From: Leptospira sp. WS58.C1
GTDB taxonomy: Bacteria; Spirochaetota; Leptospiria; Leptospirales; Leptospiraceae
Direction: 5' to 3'
Length of the DNA: 64,000 nt
NCBI RefSeq assembly: GCF_040833995.1
Contig: NZ_CP162137.1
Span: forward strand, 1,639,001-1,703,000
A program made the translations under genes and the position numbers. How positions within the stretch are numbered: the stretch's first letter is position 1; the number at the start of each line of letters is the position of its first letter. The notes under the pieces were generated by a model. The model ran no database searches. It saw only the letters and a program-made list of their open reading frames with translations, and was not told the origin of the DNA. Shown here piece by piece: positions 12,817 to 25,000 of this stretch.

Positions 12817-13260
12817 ATGAATTCTTCTTCTAAACAATATTTTGATATTCTACTTGTAGAGGACAATCCGGCGGATGTTCGGCTCACGATAGAGGCTTTA
12901 AACGACTTGAAATCGGATAAAAGATTATTCGTCGCAAAAGACGGAGAGGAAGCGATCGATTTCGTAAGGGGAGAGGGGGATTTCGTGGGAGCAAAACGCC
13001 CAGATCTCATCCTACTAGATCTGAACCTTCCTAAAAAGAACGGCTTGGAAGTTTTGGAAGAACTCAAATCGGATCCTGAATATAAAAGTATACCCGTTGT
13101 CGTTTTGACTACTTCAGGATCGGAAAGGGACATTATTGCCACATACAATTTACATGCGAACTCATATATACAGAAACCGGTGGAATACGATAATTTTTTG
13201 GAAGCAATGGATACATTACGTATCTATTGGTTCAAAACTTCAAGGTTGCCTCCGAGATGA
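12817..13260 (+). CDS. Rcp1-like single-domain response regulator
   Basis: A 147-residue stand-alone receiver domain with no output domain. The start at 12817 follows an AGAGGT ribosome-binding site and sits 2 bases after the kinase stop. Receiver residues are present: acidic pair ED in LLVEDNP, phosphoacceptor Asp in LILLDLNLP, Thr in VVLTTSG and Lys in IQKPVEY. The insert after helix 2 and the C-terminal helix with IYWF are typical of the Rcp1 family, which shuttles phosphate rather than binding DNA. It probably takes phosphate from the upstream kinase and may pass it to the next protein, whose ATG overlaps this stop codon. Confidence 0.93.
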   Translation: MNSSSKQYFDILLVEDNPADVRLTIEALNDLKSDKRLFVAKDGEEAIDFVRGEGDFVGAKRPDLILLDLNLPKKNGLEVLEELKSDPEYKSIPVVVLTTSGSERDIIATYNLHANSYIQKPVEYDNFLEAMDTLRIYWFKTSRLPPR

Positions 13261-14684
13261 ATGCAAAAGTTATGTCCGTCAGGATGAAACAAATATTAAT
13301 AGTGGAGGACAACGAAGACGATTCTCGTTTGTTCGAAATTTTCTTAAAAGAAGCGGATCCTTCCGGAATTCGTTTGAAACATTCTCCGACAGTGGCGGAC
13401 GCATTGGAGATACTAAATGAATCGGGAGAAGAGATAGATTGTATTCTTCTGGATCTTACCCTGCCTGATAGTTTTGGTTTAGACGGTTTCGAGGCTATTA
13501 AAAAATCCTTTCCAAAGATTCCTATCGTGATCTGTTCCGGGACCCAAGACGAAACTGTCGCCATGGAGGCATTACAATCGGGAGGTCAGGATTATCTCAT
13601 TAAGGGAAAATTCGATTCTTATCTTCTTTTTAGATCCATCATATACGCGATCGAAAGACAGGACATGTTGACCAAGCTGGAAGAGCAGGCATTCCTCATT
13701 AAAGAGAATGAAAAAAAATACAGACTGATCTTCGAACATAATCCGCATCCAATCGTTTTATACAGTTATGATTGTGAAAGTATTTTGGATCTAAACCAGG
13801 AAGCGGAAAGAATTTACGGATTTGATCGGGAAGAACTACTTCGTATGAAATTTTCGGATCTATTTATGGGTACTTCTTCCGGTGAACAAAGACAGTATCT
13901 CGCCTTGCATAACGGTAAAAATATTCCGGAAACACATATTCATAGATCCAAGGAGGGAACTCCACTCCTAATGGAGATCACTTCCTATAAATTCCGATTA
14001 GAGGGAAAAGAATCTGTTCTCGCGATCCTTGTGGACATGACAAAATGGAAACAGTCGGAAGATAATCTAATACAATCTCTGAGAGATAAGGAAGCGCTTC
14101 TTCAGGAGATCCATCATAGGGTCAAAAATAATCTACAGATCATGGCGAGTCTTCTAAATTTGCAGGCAAATTATGCTAAGAACAAGGAAGTCACCAGGGA
14201 ACTTAGGGATACGGAGAGTAGGATATACTCCATGTCCTTGGTTCATAATGAACTTTATAATTCCAAAAACCTGGCAGAGATCGGTCTCGGTTCTTATGTG
14301 GATAAGTTATTGGATAATCTTTGGAATGTATACGGGATAGGTTCGGAGATCGGTAGGATCGTTGACGTAGGGAACTTAAGTTTAGCAGTCGAAAAGGCGC
14401 TTCCCATCGGAATGATAATCAATGAGATCGCTACAAATTCCATTAAGTATGCCTATTCTGAAAAAAAACAGGGACAGTTTTATATTACAGCGAAATCCCG
14501 AAATGGGATTTTCTATTTGGAAGTGGGGGACGATGGAAAGGGGATCCCGGATTATCCACAGATAGAAGCCAAAGAAACCTTAGGATTACAATTGATACGG
14601 ATCTTATCCAAACAGTTGAAGGCAAAATTGGACATCAATACTGCAGCTCCGGGAACCCGATTCCAGATCGAGTTTGCGTATTAA
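13257..14684 (+). CDS. Hybrid REC-PAS-HisKA_2 histidine kinase
   Basis: A 475-residue soluble protein: N-terminal receiver (about 8-130; ILIVEDNEDD, phospho-Asp in ILLDLTLP, YLIKGKF replacing the usual K-P), one PAS domain (about 150-270), then a HisKA_2 kinase core with EIHHRVKNNLQIM (His near 284) and an ATPase domain (NEIATNSIKYA, DDGKGIP, LGLQLI). HisKA_2 kinases are linked to stress and light responses. The start at 13257 gives an ATGA overlap with the preceding regulator; alternative starts at 13272 and 13284 remain possible. The stop codon interlocks with the stop of the copper-storage-like gene on the other strand. Confidence 0.9.
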   Translation: MNAKVMSVRMKQILIVEDNEDDSRLFEIFLKEADPSGIRLKHSPTVADALEILNESGEEIDCILLDLTLPDSFGLDGFEAIKKSFPKIPIVICSGTQDETVAMEALQSGGQDYLIKGKFDSYLLFRSIIYAIERQDMLTKLEEQAFLIKENEKKYRLIFEHNPHPIVLYSYDCESILDLNQEAERIYGFDREELLRMKFSDLFMGTSSGEQRQYLALHNGKNIPETHIHRSKEGTPLLMEITSYKFRLEGKESVLAILVDMTKWKQSEDNLIQSLRDKEALLQEIHHRVKNNLQIMASLLNLQANYAKNKEVTRELRDTESRIYSMSLVHNELYNSKNLAEIGLGSYVDKLLDNLWNVYGIGSEIGRIVDVGNLSLAVEKALPIGMIINEIATNSIKYAYSEKKQGQFYITAKSRNGIFYLEVGDDGKGIPDYPQIEAKETLGLQLIRILSKQLKAKLDINTAAPGTRFQIEFAY

Positions 14685-15151
14685 GCGGCCAGTAGTTTTT
14701 TGAATTCGGAAATACAAGCCTTGCAAGCTTCCGAACATGATTTACATTCATCGTGGTGATCCGCGTGTTTATCACATTGAGCGGCACATCTTTCACAGGA
14801 CTCCAAACAGATAGACGCTAATTTTTTGGTAGAAGAGGAACCCAAAGAAGACAACACAACAAACGCATCGCATAACGCAACGGTCTCTTCGACCGATCTG
14901 AGGCAATCCGCCATTTCTTTATGGCCTTCAGCCAGCATATCCACACACATATTGATGCAGACTCTACCTTTTAATATACAGGCGGAGGAAGCTTCGATCG
15001 CGGAGCCGGGAACGGAAATTTTTTCGGCCTTCTTCTTTTTAGAAGTTTTTTTATCGCCGTGGTCATGTCCTAACATGGAAGAACTTGCGAGTAAGGCCAT
15101 AGTTGTTGCGCCCAAGCCAAGGATTTGTTTTCTAGATATTTTCTGTTCCAA
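14681..15151 (-). CDS. Exported four-helix Cys-rich copper-storage-like protein
   Basis: A 156-residue protein starting at a TTG that follows a strong GGGAGG ribosome-binding site. The N-terminus has SRKQILGLGA followed by a hydrophobic stretch, a Tat-like signal with a Lys in place of the second Arg. The mature part is helical and rich in Cys at helix-facing spacing (CINMC, ESCERCAAQC, CKSCSEACKAC) plus several His residues. This matches DUF326-type four-helix bundle copper-binding proteins such as Csp1, which stores many Cu(I) ions inside the bundle. It probably buffers copper outside the cytoplasm. The gene is divergent from the diguanylate cyclase gene and converges on the hybrid kinase gene. 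Confidence 0.85.
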   Translation of the reverse strand: MEQKISRKQILGLGATTMALLASSSMLGHDHGDKKTSKKKKAEKISVPGSAIEASSACILKGRVCINMCVDMLAEGHKEMADCLRSVEETVALCDAFVVLSSLGSSSTKKLASICLESCERCAAQCDKHADHHDECKSCSEACKACISEFKKLLAA

Positions 15152-15329
15152 AGGAACCTCCCTTGGCTCTCTAAATTATCTAAGAATCCGGTTTTCGTCG
15201 CCTAAAATAGGTTGAAATCCGCAAAAAAAACCGCTTTCTTTTCGGAACTTTTGGAATAGGTTTGGAAAATTCTTCCCGCTAAAGTTGCTCAAACTGAAAT
15301 GACTCGTCGGATGAATTAAACCGGTTAAA

Positions 15330-16370
15330 ATGTTCGGACCCGCGAAAGAAAAAAGCGACTTATTTGCAGCGATCGGAGAATCGGATACAATTCTTATTCT
15401 GGACGATGCTCCCGAAAACTGCTTTTTGGTGGAGAGGATCCTTAAAAAAGCAGGATACGGAAATGTGATTTCCACTCAATCTCCTGAGACCGCATTGGAA
15501 TGGTTAGGTCTGCAAGGAAACCCGGAAAACAAAAAAGAGATCTCACTTTTGCTTTTAGACATTCTTCTTCCGGGAGGAATGAACGGCTTGGACATTCTTC
15601 GCAGCTTAGGTTCTAAAGAAGAATTTTCGGATCTACCCGTTATTATCATCACTGCGATCCACGATACCCAAACTTTAGAATCAGCATTTGAATTAGGTGC
15701 AATCGATTACGTTACGAAACCTTTTGATGCTCATGAGCTTAGAGCAAGGGTCCGTTCTACTCTGAGACTTCGGCATGAGATGCTTCAAAGAAAACAACGA
15801 GAAAGAGATCTGGAAGAGATCACGGATAAACTTTCGGAAGCGTACCAAACTTTGCTCAGGGTTTCTAGGACGGATGGTCTTTCCGGAATTTGGAACAGAA
15901 GATTTTTTGACGAGATATTGGAAGTCGAGTGGAAAAGAGCCTGCCGTTCCGAAAAACCTATCTCGTTACTTTTACTGGATATAGATTATTTTAAAAAGTT
16001 TAACGATACCTACGGCCACCAAGCGGGTGATGAATGTATTCGTCAGGTTGCGGGGGTCCTAAAAAATACTGCGAGGCGAGCGGGAGATTTTCCTGCTCGT
16101 TACGGCGGAGAAGAGTTTGCCGTGATCTTGCCGGAAACGGATTCTGAAAAGGCTCTTATCGTTGCTGAAAATATTCGGACTCGCGTGCAAGAATTGAAGA
16201 TCCCCCATGAAGGTTCCCCAACTTCCGAGTTCGTGTCCGTAAGTATCGGGATCAGCACTCGTATGTCCGGAAAAGATAAAGAAAGTAAAAAGTTTTTAGA
16301 AGAGGCGGATAAGGCTCTCTATAAATCCAAAGAAGGCGGACGAAATAGAAGTACTGTCTATAAAGAATAA
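15330..16370 (+). CDS. REC-GGDEF diguanylate cyclase (PleD-like)
   Basis: A 346-residue response regulator predicted to make cyclic di-GMP when phosphorylated. The receiver domain (about 18-145) has ILDDAPEN, phospho-Asp in LLLDILLP, Thr in IIITAIHD and Lys in VTKPFDA. A helical linker leads to the GGDEF domain (about 180-340), whose signature is YGGEEFAVI near residue 258. An inhibitory I-site, RAGD, lies five residues before GGEEF, so product feedback inhibition is likely. No cognate kinase is adjacent on the same strand; the phosphorelay genes upstream are candidates. The ribosome-binding site is weak. Confidence 0.93.
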   Translation: MFGPAKEKSDLFAAIGESDTILILDDAPENCFLVERILKKAGYGNVISTQSPETALEWLGLQGNPENKKEISLLLLDILLPGGMNGLDILRSLGSKEEFSDLPVIIITAIHDTQTLESAFELGAIDYVTKPFDAHELRARVRSTLRLRHEMLQRKQRERDLEEITDKLSEAYQTLLRVSRTDGLSGIWNRRFFDEILEVEWKRACRSEKPISLLLLDIDYFKKFNDTYGHQAGDECIRQVAGVLKNTARRAGDFPARYGGEEFAVILPETDSEKALIVAENIRTRVQELKIPHEGSPTSEFVSVSIGISTRMSGKDKESKKFLEEADKALYKSKEGGRNRSTVYKE

Positions 16371-16383
16371 ACCCTTGGGTTTA
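16368..16383 (+). terminator. Small stem-loop overlapping the diguanylate cyclase stop
   Basis: TAAACC and GGTTTA pair around a CTTG loop and include the stop codon. A T-rich stretch follows only about 20 bases later, so a terminator role is possible but weakly supported. Confidence 0.3.
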
Positions 16384-16445
16384 GGCCGGATTGGGGTCTT
16401 ATTTCCTCTTTTTTTCCCGAATTGTAATGAATCTCCTGCATTTTT

Positions 16446-16490
16446 TTTCCAAAATTGGAAATTTGTTTGCATCGCACTAAGTCTTATAAC
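16446..16490 (+). promoter_or_regulatory. Candidate promoter preceded by a palindrome, for the small unknown gene
   Basis: A -35-like TTGTTT (16463-16468) and a -10-like TATAAC (16485-16490) are 16 bases apart, placing a transcription start about 20 bases before the ATG at 16517. Directly upstream of the -35 is TTTCCAAAATTGGAAA (16446-16461), two 7-base arms around AA, in a position suited to an activator or repressor. Confidence 0.45.
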
Positions 16491-16516
16491 TTACTAAACG
16501 ATATATAGAGATAGAA

Positions 16517-16888
16517 ATGGTTATATTGGATAAAATAGTACAGGAATTCAAAAACAGGTTTTTTGAAACCGTGAAGGTTCCGGTGCAGGTGCATTCTTCT
16601 TCCGGGGACTTCCAAGCAACTTGGGAGGGCATCGAAGGCACGGCGCTTAGCTTTACCTTAGATCGTTTTCATCCCGATCCTGAGGGTAGCGACGCTGTGA
16701 TCGAGATCCGCGTTCCGTTTTGGAAGGAACCCTTATTGTTTTCTGGAAAACTTTTGGATAAGAGAGTTGTGAAATCTAAATCTTCCGAAAGGATCACGGA
16801 TACTGTTTTGGTATTCGAATCGGAACTTTCAGAATTTTTAAAGAAAAATCTTCCAAAGATAGATCTAACTCTTCCTAAAAAAAAGTGA
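16517..16888 (+). CDS. Small protein of unknown function
   Basis: I do not recognise this 123-residue protein. It has no signal peptide or membrane segment. After an N-terminal amphipathic helix (about 1-18) it alternates beta-like segments through residue 105 and ends in a Lys-rich tail. The size and beta layout are compatible with a PilZ-like barrel, but the RxxxR and D/NxSxxG c-di-GMP motifs of that family are not visible, so I do not call it one. It follows a diguanylate cyclase gene but seems to have its own promoter. Its stop is 3 bases from the end of the convergent exonuclease gene. Confidence 0.6.
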   Translation: MVILDKIVQEFKNRFFETVKVPVQVHSSSGDFQATWEGIEGTALSFTLDRFHPDPEGSDAVIEIRVPFWKEPLLFSGKLLDKRVVKSKSSERITDTVLVFESELSEFLKKNLPKIDLTLPKKK

Positions 16889-16891
16889 TCC

Positions 16892-17665
16892 TTATTTTTT
16901 AGGAAGATCCACTTCTAAGATCATCGCTGCATGATCGGAAAGGATCGGATCTTTTTTGACTGTAAGGTTTTTCAGTTTGGATTTGAGTTCCGGAGTCACG
17001 AAAAAGTAATCGATTCTCCATCCTTTGTTATTCCCTCTTGCTCCCGCTCGAAATGTCCACCAAGTGTATTCCTGCTTACTCGGATATAATTCCCTAAAAC
17101 TGTCCACCCAACCCGTGGAAAGAAATTTAGTCACCCAGGCCCTTTCTTCCGGAAGAAAGCCGCTATTTTTTGCATTTCCTTTCGGATCGTGTATATCCAT
17201 TTCGGTATGAGCGATATTCACATCCCCGCAAAGGATCAGGTTAGAATGTTTCTTTTTTAACTTTGCGGAAATTTTTAGGAATTCATCCAAGAATCTCATC
17301 TTCGCAGCTTGTCTCACATCACCCGTGGTTCCGGATGGAAAGTAAACGGTCCAGATGGCGTAGGAATCGAATTCCGCTAGGACACTTCTTCCTTCTTTAT
17401 CAAATTCATCGAGGCCTAGTCCATACGTTACTTTTTTAGGTTCCTGTTTCGTCCAAAGGGAAACTCCGGAATATCCCTTCTTTTCCGCAGAATGGAAGTA
17501 TGCCTTGTATCCCAGTTTTTCCCAAATTTCAGAACTGAGTTGGTCCGGTTGTGCTTTTGTTTCTTGGAAGCAGACAAAATCTGGTTTTTCGGTGGTGATG
17601 ACATCCCCAAGGCCTTTGCCCCAGGCGGATCGGATTCCATTGCAGTTCAGACAGAAAACTTTCAT
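16892..17665 (-). CDS. Exodeoxyribonuclease III family AP endonuclease
   Basis: A 257-residue exonuclease III-type enzyme for base-excision repair; it cuts DNA at abasic sites and removes 3'-blocking groups. Motifs along the chain: NCNGIRSA at the start, metal-binding Glu in CFQETKAQ (about residue 34), catalytic [10 protein letters not shown] (about 145-155), WRIDYFFVT, and the terminal [10 protein letters not shown] with the catalytic Asp-His pair. The length is normal for the family. The gene is divergent from hisD and probably monocistronic. Confidence 0.95.
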   Translation of the reverse strand: MKVFCLNCNGIRSAWGKGLGDVITTEKPDFVCFQETKAQPDQLSSEIWEKLGYKAYFHSAEKKGYSGVSLWTKQEPKKVTYGLGLDEFDKEGRSVLAEFDSYAIWTVYFPSGTTGDVRQAAKMRFLDEFLKISAKLKKKHSNLILCGDVNIAHTEMDIHDPKGNAKNSGFLPEERAWVTKFLSTGWVDSFRELYPSKQEYTWWTFRAGARGNNKGWRIDYFFVTPELKSKLKNLTVKKDPILSDHAAMILEVDLPKK

Positions 17666-17729
17666 ATATGTTCAGGAGTTCCCAGGATTTTCGGGATGCT
17701 AAGTCCGGGCAAAGAAAAAAAATGTCCGT

Positions 17730-19022
17730 ATGAGCATTCGTATCAGGGAAGTAGGGTTGGATTTTTCCTTAGAACCCATTCTCCAGAGAGCAAAGCAGGA
17801 CTTAAACGATACTTTGGCCCTGGTACGTCCCATTTTGGATCAGGTGAGAGTGGGCGGGGATAAGGCAGTCTATGAGCTCACCCAAAAATTCGACGGGTTA
17901 AAACCTGAAAAATTGGTATATCCTGTTTCAGAATGGAAAGGAAAAGCGGACCCGGAGTTGGTTTCCGCATTGGAAAAAGCTAAGGAGAATATTGAAACAT
18001 TCCATAAGGCCCAAATACCTGCCGACCTGGATGTGAATGTCTCCGGAAATACATTAGGAATTCGTTATACTCCAATCGAGTCGGTGACCGTATACGCTCC
18101 CGGTGGAAAAGCATTATATCCTTCCACCATTCTGATGGGAGTCATCCCTGCAAAGATCGCCGGTGTAAAACATATTCAGATCGTCACACCTCCCCAAAAA
18201 GAAGGGATTCCGGACGGATTGTATGCTGCCGCTAAAATTGCCGGTGCCGACGCGATCGTAACCGTAGGCGGCGCCCAAGGAATTGCAGCCGCCTCGTACG
18301 GGACCGAAACCATTCCTCGTTCCGAATTTGTGATCGGGCCTGGCAACAAATATGTGACCGCTGCTAAAGTTCTGTTGAGCGGACAAGGTGTGATTGGGAT
18401 CGATAGTCCTGCAGGTCCGAGTGAAGTTCTTGTGATCGCGGATATTTTCGCAAATCCGAATTGGGTAGCGGCAGATCTACTATCCCAAGCAGAACATGGA
18501 GAAGATTCGGCGGCTATACTATGTACCGATTCCATGGAATTTGCCAAAAAAGTTTCGGAAGAAATCGATAAGGCATTAAAAGAAAGACCGAAAAGGGAAT
18601 CTATCAAAAGAGCCTCTATAGAGAACGAAAGTTGGATATTAGTTTTTTCGAATTTAGAGGAATGTGTAAACTTCTCCAATTTATATGCTCCGGAACATTT
18701 GGAGATCCAAACCAGAAATTATCGGGAATTATTCAAAAAGGTCAAACATGCCGGTTCCGTCTTCTTGGGCCCTTATTCTCCTGTGGCTATGGGGGATTAT
18801 ATCAGCGGCACAAATCATATCCTTCCGACGGCAGGGGGGAGTAGGATCTTTTCTTCCTTAGGAGTTCTTACGTTTTTAAAAAGAGTGACCTATCAGGAAG
18901 TGACTAGGGACTCTTTGGAAAGTTTATATCCGTATGTAAAAGCCCTCTCCGAATTCGAAGGTTTGGATGAGGAACATGGAAATTCAGTGAAGGTAAGACT
19001 TTCTCAAAACGGCAAACCATGA
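17730..19022 (+). CDS. hisD: Histidinol dehydrogenase
   Basis: A 430-residue enzyme for the last two oxidations of histidine synthesis (L-histidinol to L-histidine, NAD+-dependent, zinc). Diagnostic stretches: YAPGGKALYPS, the GPGNKYVTAAK segment, DSPAGPSEVLV, the AEHGEDS segment with zinc/catalytic His, YAPEHLEI, and GTNHILPTAG. Length and order are standard. It opens a long same-strand run; its stop overlaps the panC ATG by 4 bases. The other his gene in this window, hisF, lies about 12 kb away at the end of the same run. Confidence 0.97.
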   Translation: MSIRIREVGLDFSLEPILQRAKQDLNDTLALVRPILDQVRVGGDKAVYELTQKFDGLKPEKLVYPVSEWKGKADPELVSALEKAKENIETFHKAQIPADLDVNVSGNTLGIRYTPIESVTVYAPGGKALYPSTILMGVIPAKIAGVKHIQIVTPPQKEGIPDGLYAAAKIAGADAIVTVGGAQGIAAASYGTETIPRSEFVIGPGNKYVTAAKVLLSGQGVIGIDSPAGPSEVLVIADIFANPNWVAADLLSQAEHGEDSAAILCTDSMEFAKKVSEEIDKALKERPKRESIKRASIENESWILVFSNLEECVNFSNLYAPEHLEIQTRNYRELFKKVKHAGSVFLGPYSPVAMGDYISGTNHILPTAGGSRIFSSLGVLTFLKRVTYQEVTRDSLESLYPYVKALSEFEGLDEEHGNSVKVRLSQNGKP

Positions 19023-19870
19023 TCGTATCCAAAGATCCAAACGAGGTCAGAGACCAAATACTCTCCTGGAAGTCCGAAAAACTTTCCGTGGGTTATGCTC
19101 CTACCATGGGTTTTTTACATGAGGGGCATGCGAATCTATTCGTCCGCTCTTCCGGCGAAAATTCCAAAACAGTCGTTTCTATTTTTGTAAATCCCGCACA
19201 ATTTAACGATCCGGAAGATTATGTAAAATATCCGGTCAATACCGAAGGTGATTTAGAAATTTGTAAATCATCCGGAGTCGATCTTGTTTATTTGCCGGAC
19301 AAGGATACCATGTATCCGGGCGGAATTCCGAAAGTCGAATTACGCATTCCTCATTTGATGAAAAATCTGGATGCGACAACTCGACCCGGTCATTTTGAAG
19401 GTGTACTTCTGGTACTTTCCCGTTTATTCCATACAATTCCTGCGGATCGTTCTTATTTCGGTAAGAAGGACTACCAGCAATATTTGATCGTAAAAGATTT
19501 TGTAAAAGCCCTCGGTTTTCCAATGGAGATTATTGGAGTGGATACGGTTCGCTCTGCGGAAGGTTTGGCATTAAGTTCTAGAAATGCACGTTTGATCGAT
19601 TCGGAAAAAGAAGAAGCGTTATTACTCATCCGCGCATTACGTTTGGGAGAGAGCCTGATCAAACAGGGAGAAAAAGATCCTTCCGAAGTTCTGACTGTTA
19701 TGAGGGATGTTCTGGATTCTTCTTCTAAAATACAAACGGATTATTTGGAAGTTTTGGACGCAAATACATTAGAAGAACTTCCTATTCTAAAAGGGGAAGT
19801 GCTTCTTGCCGTTGCCGCCTTTTTGGGTCAGGTTAGATTGATCGATAATTTAACCGTTAAGGTATCTTAA
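19019..19870 (+). CDS. panC: Pantothenate synthetase (pantoate-beta-alanine ligase)
   Basis: A 283-residue ATP-dependent ligase that joins pantoate and beta-alanine to make vitamin B5. It shows the nucleotidyl-transferase signature GYAPTMGFLHEGHANL (HxGH type), VSIFVNPAQFN, a KDYQQYLIVKDF segment and the LALSSRNARL motif near the KMSKS-like position. The start overlaps hisD (ATGA), implying coupled translation, and mfd follows 6 bases after the stop. The gene pairing is not functional in an obvious way but is typical of compact spirochaete operons. Confidence 0.97.
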   Translation: MIVSKDPNEVRDQILSWKSEKLSVGYAPTMGFLHEGHANLFVRSSGENSKTVVSIFVNPAQFNDPEDYVKYPVNTEGDLEICKSSGVDLVYLPDKDTMYPGGIPKVELRIPHLMKNLDATTRPGHFEGVLLVLSRLFHTIPADRSYFGKKDYQQYLIVKDFVKALGFPMEIIGVDTVRSAEGLALSSRNARLIDSEKEEALLLIRALRLGESLIKQGEKDPSEVLTVMRDVLDSSSKIQTDYLEVLDANTLEELPILKGEVLLAVAAFLGQVRLIDNLTVKVS

Positions 19871-19876
19871 TAGAAT

Positions 19877-23314
<3,438 letters not shown>

Positions 23315-23346
23315 TGGACGCCAGGCCCGGTTCTCCTATTTTTTGC

Positions 23347-23360
23347 GTAGGAATTCCAAC
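23347..23360. repeat. Near-palindromic repeat, copy 1
   Basis: GTAGGAATTCCAAC matches 13 of 14 bases of the perfect palindrome at 32065-32078 and is preceded by GC in both places. This copy ends 4 bases before the ATG of the lipoprotein gene. Similar GGAATTCC-centred palindromes are, from memory, dispersed in Leptospira genomes. Confidence 0.5.
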
Positions 23361-23364
23361 ACAG

Positions 23365-24105
23365 ATGAAACGGCTATATTTCTCCCTCACTTTACTCTTA
23401 TCTTTTTTCTCTTTCGCATATTGCGGGGACGGGACTCCTGTCATCGAGTCCATCGACGGTAATAAGATCACTACTGCAGGTTTTGAAAGCGCTTTTGACA
23501 CCGCATTGGATACTTTAAGCCGCACTCAAAATATCGAAAAAAAGAACGTAATCAAATTTTTGACCGAAGAAGAAAGTAAAGTTCCACAAAGCTTTCTGCA
23601 GCTTAGGAACGAGTTCAGAAAAAGAAAGTTTTTCGATCGTTATCACGAGATGATGGTAGTAAAAGCCGCCGCAGACAAAAGTGGTTTCAGCAAAAGATCC
23701 GATATTAAAGAAATCTTAAAGTTCCAAGAGATGCAGTTGATCTACGGAATGTATATAGCCGAGCAGATCGAGTCCAGAATTAAGATCACCGAGCAGGAAT
23801 TGAACGAAGGTTGCCAAGAACTTCGTGCTAAATACAAACAAGCAGAGTCCTTAACTTTGGAACAATGTTACGATGCTGCAAGAGCTCAGATCAAGGGAAG
23901 AAAATCCGAAGAAGTTTACAAGTCCGTTCTGGATAGAATTAAGGAAACTGTCGCGATCAAACATAACGATAAGTTCGATCTGGAAAAATATCTGGATAAA
24001 GAGTTCAGCTTTCCTGAACTGAACAAGGAAGAAGGTTCTAAGGCTGAGGAGACCAAGGCACCGGAGGCTAGTAATCCTACGCCGGCGCCGGAATCTACTA
24101 AGTAA
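23365..24105 (+). CDS. Lipoprotein with SurA-like N-terminal region (possibly LipL31-like)
   Basis: Predicted 246-residue lipoprotein. The start at 23365 ([11 protein letters not shown]) is chosen over 23314 because it gives a clean signal peptide ending in FAYC. The mature N-terminus ([20 protein letters not shown]) resembles the opening of SurA/PrsA-type chaperones, and the rest is mostly helical (about 60-190); no parvulin isomerase core is evident. The tail is rich in Glu, Pro and Ala. Genes for SurA-like proteins often follow mfd, which supports a periplasmic chaperone role. The layout recalls leptospiral LipL31 from memory, which I cannot verify here. Confidence 0.7.
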   Translation: MKRLYFSLTLLLSFFSFAYCGDGTPVIESIDGNKITTAGFESAFDTALDTLSRTQNIEKKNVIKFLTEEESKVPQSFLQLRNEFRKRKFFDRYHEMMVVKAAADKSGFSKRSDIKEILKFQEMQLIYGMYIAEQIESRIKITEQELNEGCQELRAKYKQAESLTLEQCYDAARAQIKGRKSEEVYKSVLDRIKETVAIKHNDKFDLEKYLDKEFSFPELNKEEGSKAEETKAPEASNPTPAPESTK

Positions 24106-24125
24106 AAAAGAATTTTTTCAACGAT

Positions 24126-24971
24126 TTGAATTCATATCTAAACGCAATCTTCCGTAGCGTAATTGAAGCGATTACGGAATTTTTACCGGTGTCCTCCACA
24201 GGGCACCTTTTCTTATTCTCGAACTTCTATCCTTTTTCGGAGGGAGCGGATTTCGACGACTTATTCGATATATTCATCCAGAGTGGTGCTATCCTTTCGG
24301 TTCTTGTTATATACCGTGTGAAGTTTTTAGAACAGGGAAGATTGGCAGTACGTTACCTTCTCCGCAAAGAAGATAACAAGGAAGGATTCCTTTTTTTAAC
24401 CAAAGTTACGATCGGATTTTTACCGATTATGGCTGCGGGATTCTTGTTCAGAGGGTTTTTGGATAAGATTAAGGGTAGAGAAGACATCTTGGCGATTTTA
24501 GGATGGGCTTGGTTTATAGGAGGAATCCTGATCTTAGCCTCAGAGTTTTGGTTCAAAAAAAGAGAAAAGATAAAAACAAGCGAGCCTATCGGGATACAGG
24601 ACGCAGTAGTGATCGGTATCTTCCAATGTTTAGCTTTGATACCGGGTGTTTCTAGATCCGGAGCGACTATCGTTACCGCCAGATTTTTAGGAAAGGATAC
24701 CAGAAGTTCCGCGGAGTTTTCCTTCTTCGTAGCGGTTCCGGTTTTGTTCTTAGCGGGTGCCTATAAATTATTCAAACATAGGGCGGTGTTAAATTGGGAG
24801 AATCTCCCGATCCTAAGCTTGGGTTTTGTTCTTTCCTTCCTACTTTGTTTTTTAGTGATCAAATGGTTTTTAAGATATTTGCGGACTCATTCCTTTAACG
24901 GGTTCGGTTGGTATCGGATACTTCTTGGGATCTCAGTGCTTACCTTCTATAAAATAGTGATGCAGGGCTGA
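24126..24971 (+). CDS. uppP: Undecaprenyl-diphosphatase
   Basis: A 281-residue integral membrane phosphatase (BacA/UppP family) that recycles undecaprenyl diphosphate to the monophosphate carrier for peptidoglycan and polysaccharide export. Both catalytic signatures are present: [14 protein letters not shown] near residue 16 and [10 protein letters not shown] near 175. About eight hydrophobic segments are visible. No in-frame ATG precedes the first motif; the chosen start is TTG at 24126, as [10 protein letters not shown] matches the expected N-terminus. The ribosome-binding site is poor, so expression may depend on translation of the lipoprotein gene ending 20 bases upstream. Confidence 0.95.
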   Translation: MNSYLNAIFRSVIEAITEFLPVSSTGHLFLFSNFYPFSEGADFDDLFDIFIQSGAILSVLVIYRVKFLEQGRLAVRYLLRKEDNKEGFLFLTKVTIGFLPIMAAGFLFRGFLDKIKGREDILAILGWAWFIGGILILASEFWFKKREKIKTSEPIGIQDAVVIGIFQCLALIPGVSRSGATIVTARFLGKDTRSSAEFSFFVAVPVLFLAGAYKLFKHRAVLNWENLPILSLGFVLSFLLCFLVIKWFLRYLRTHSFNGFGWYRILLGISVLTFYKIVMQG

Positions 24972-25000
24972 CCCAACACGATAGTGTGGCTTAGATCGGA

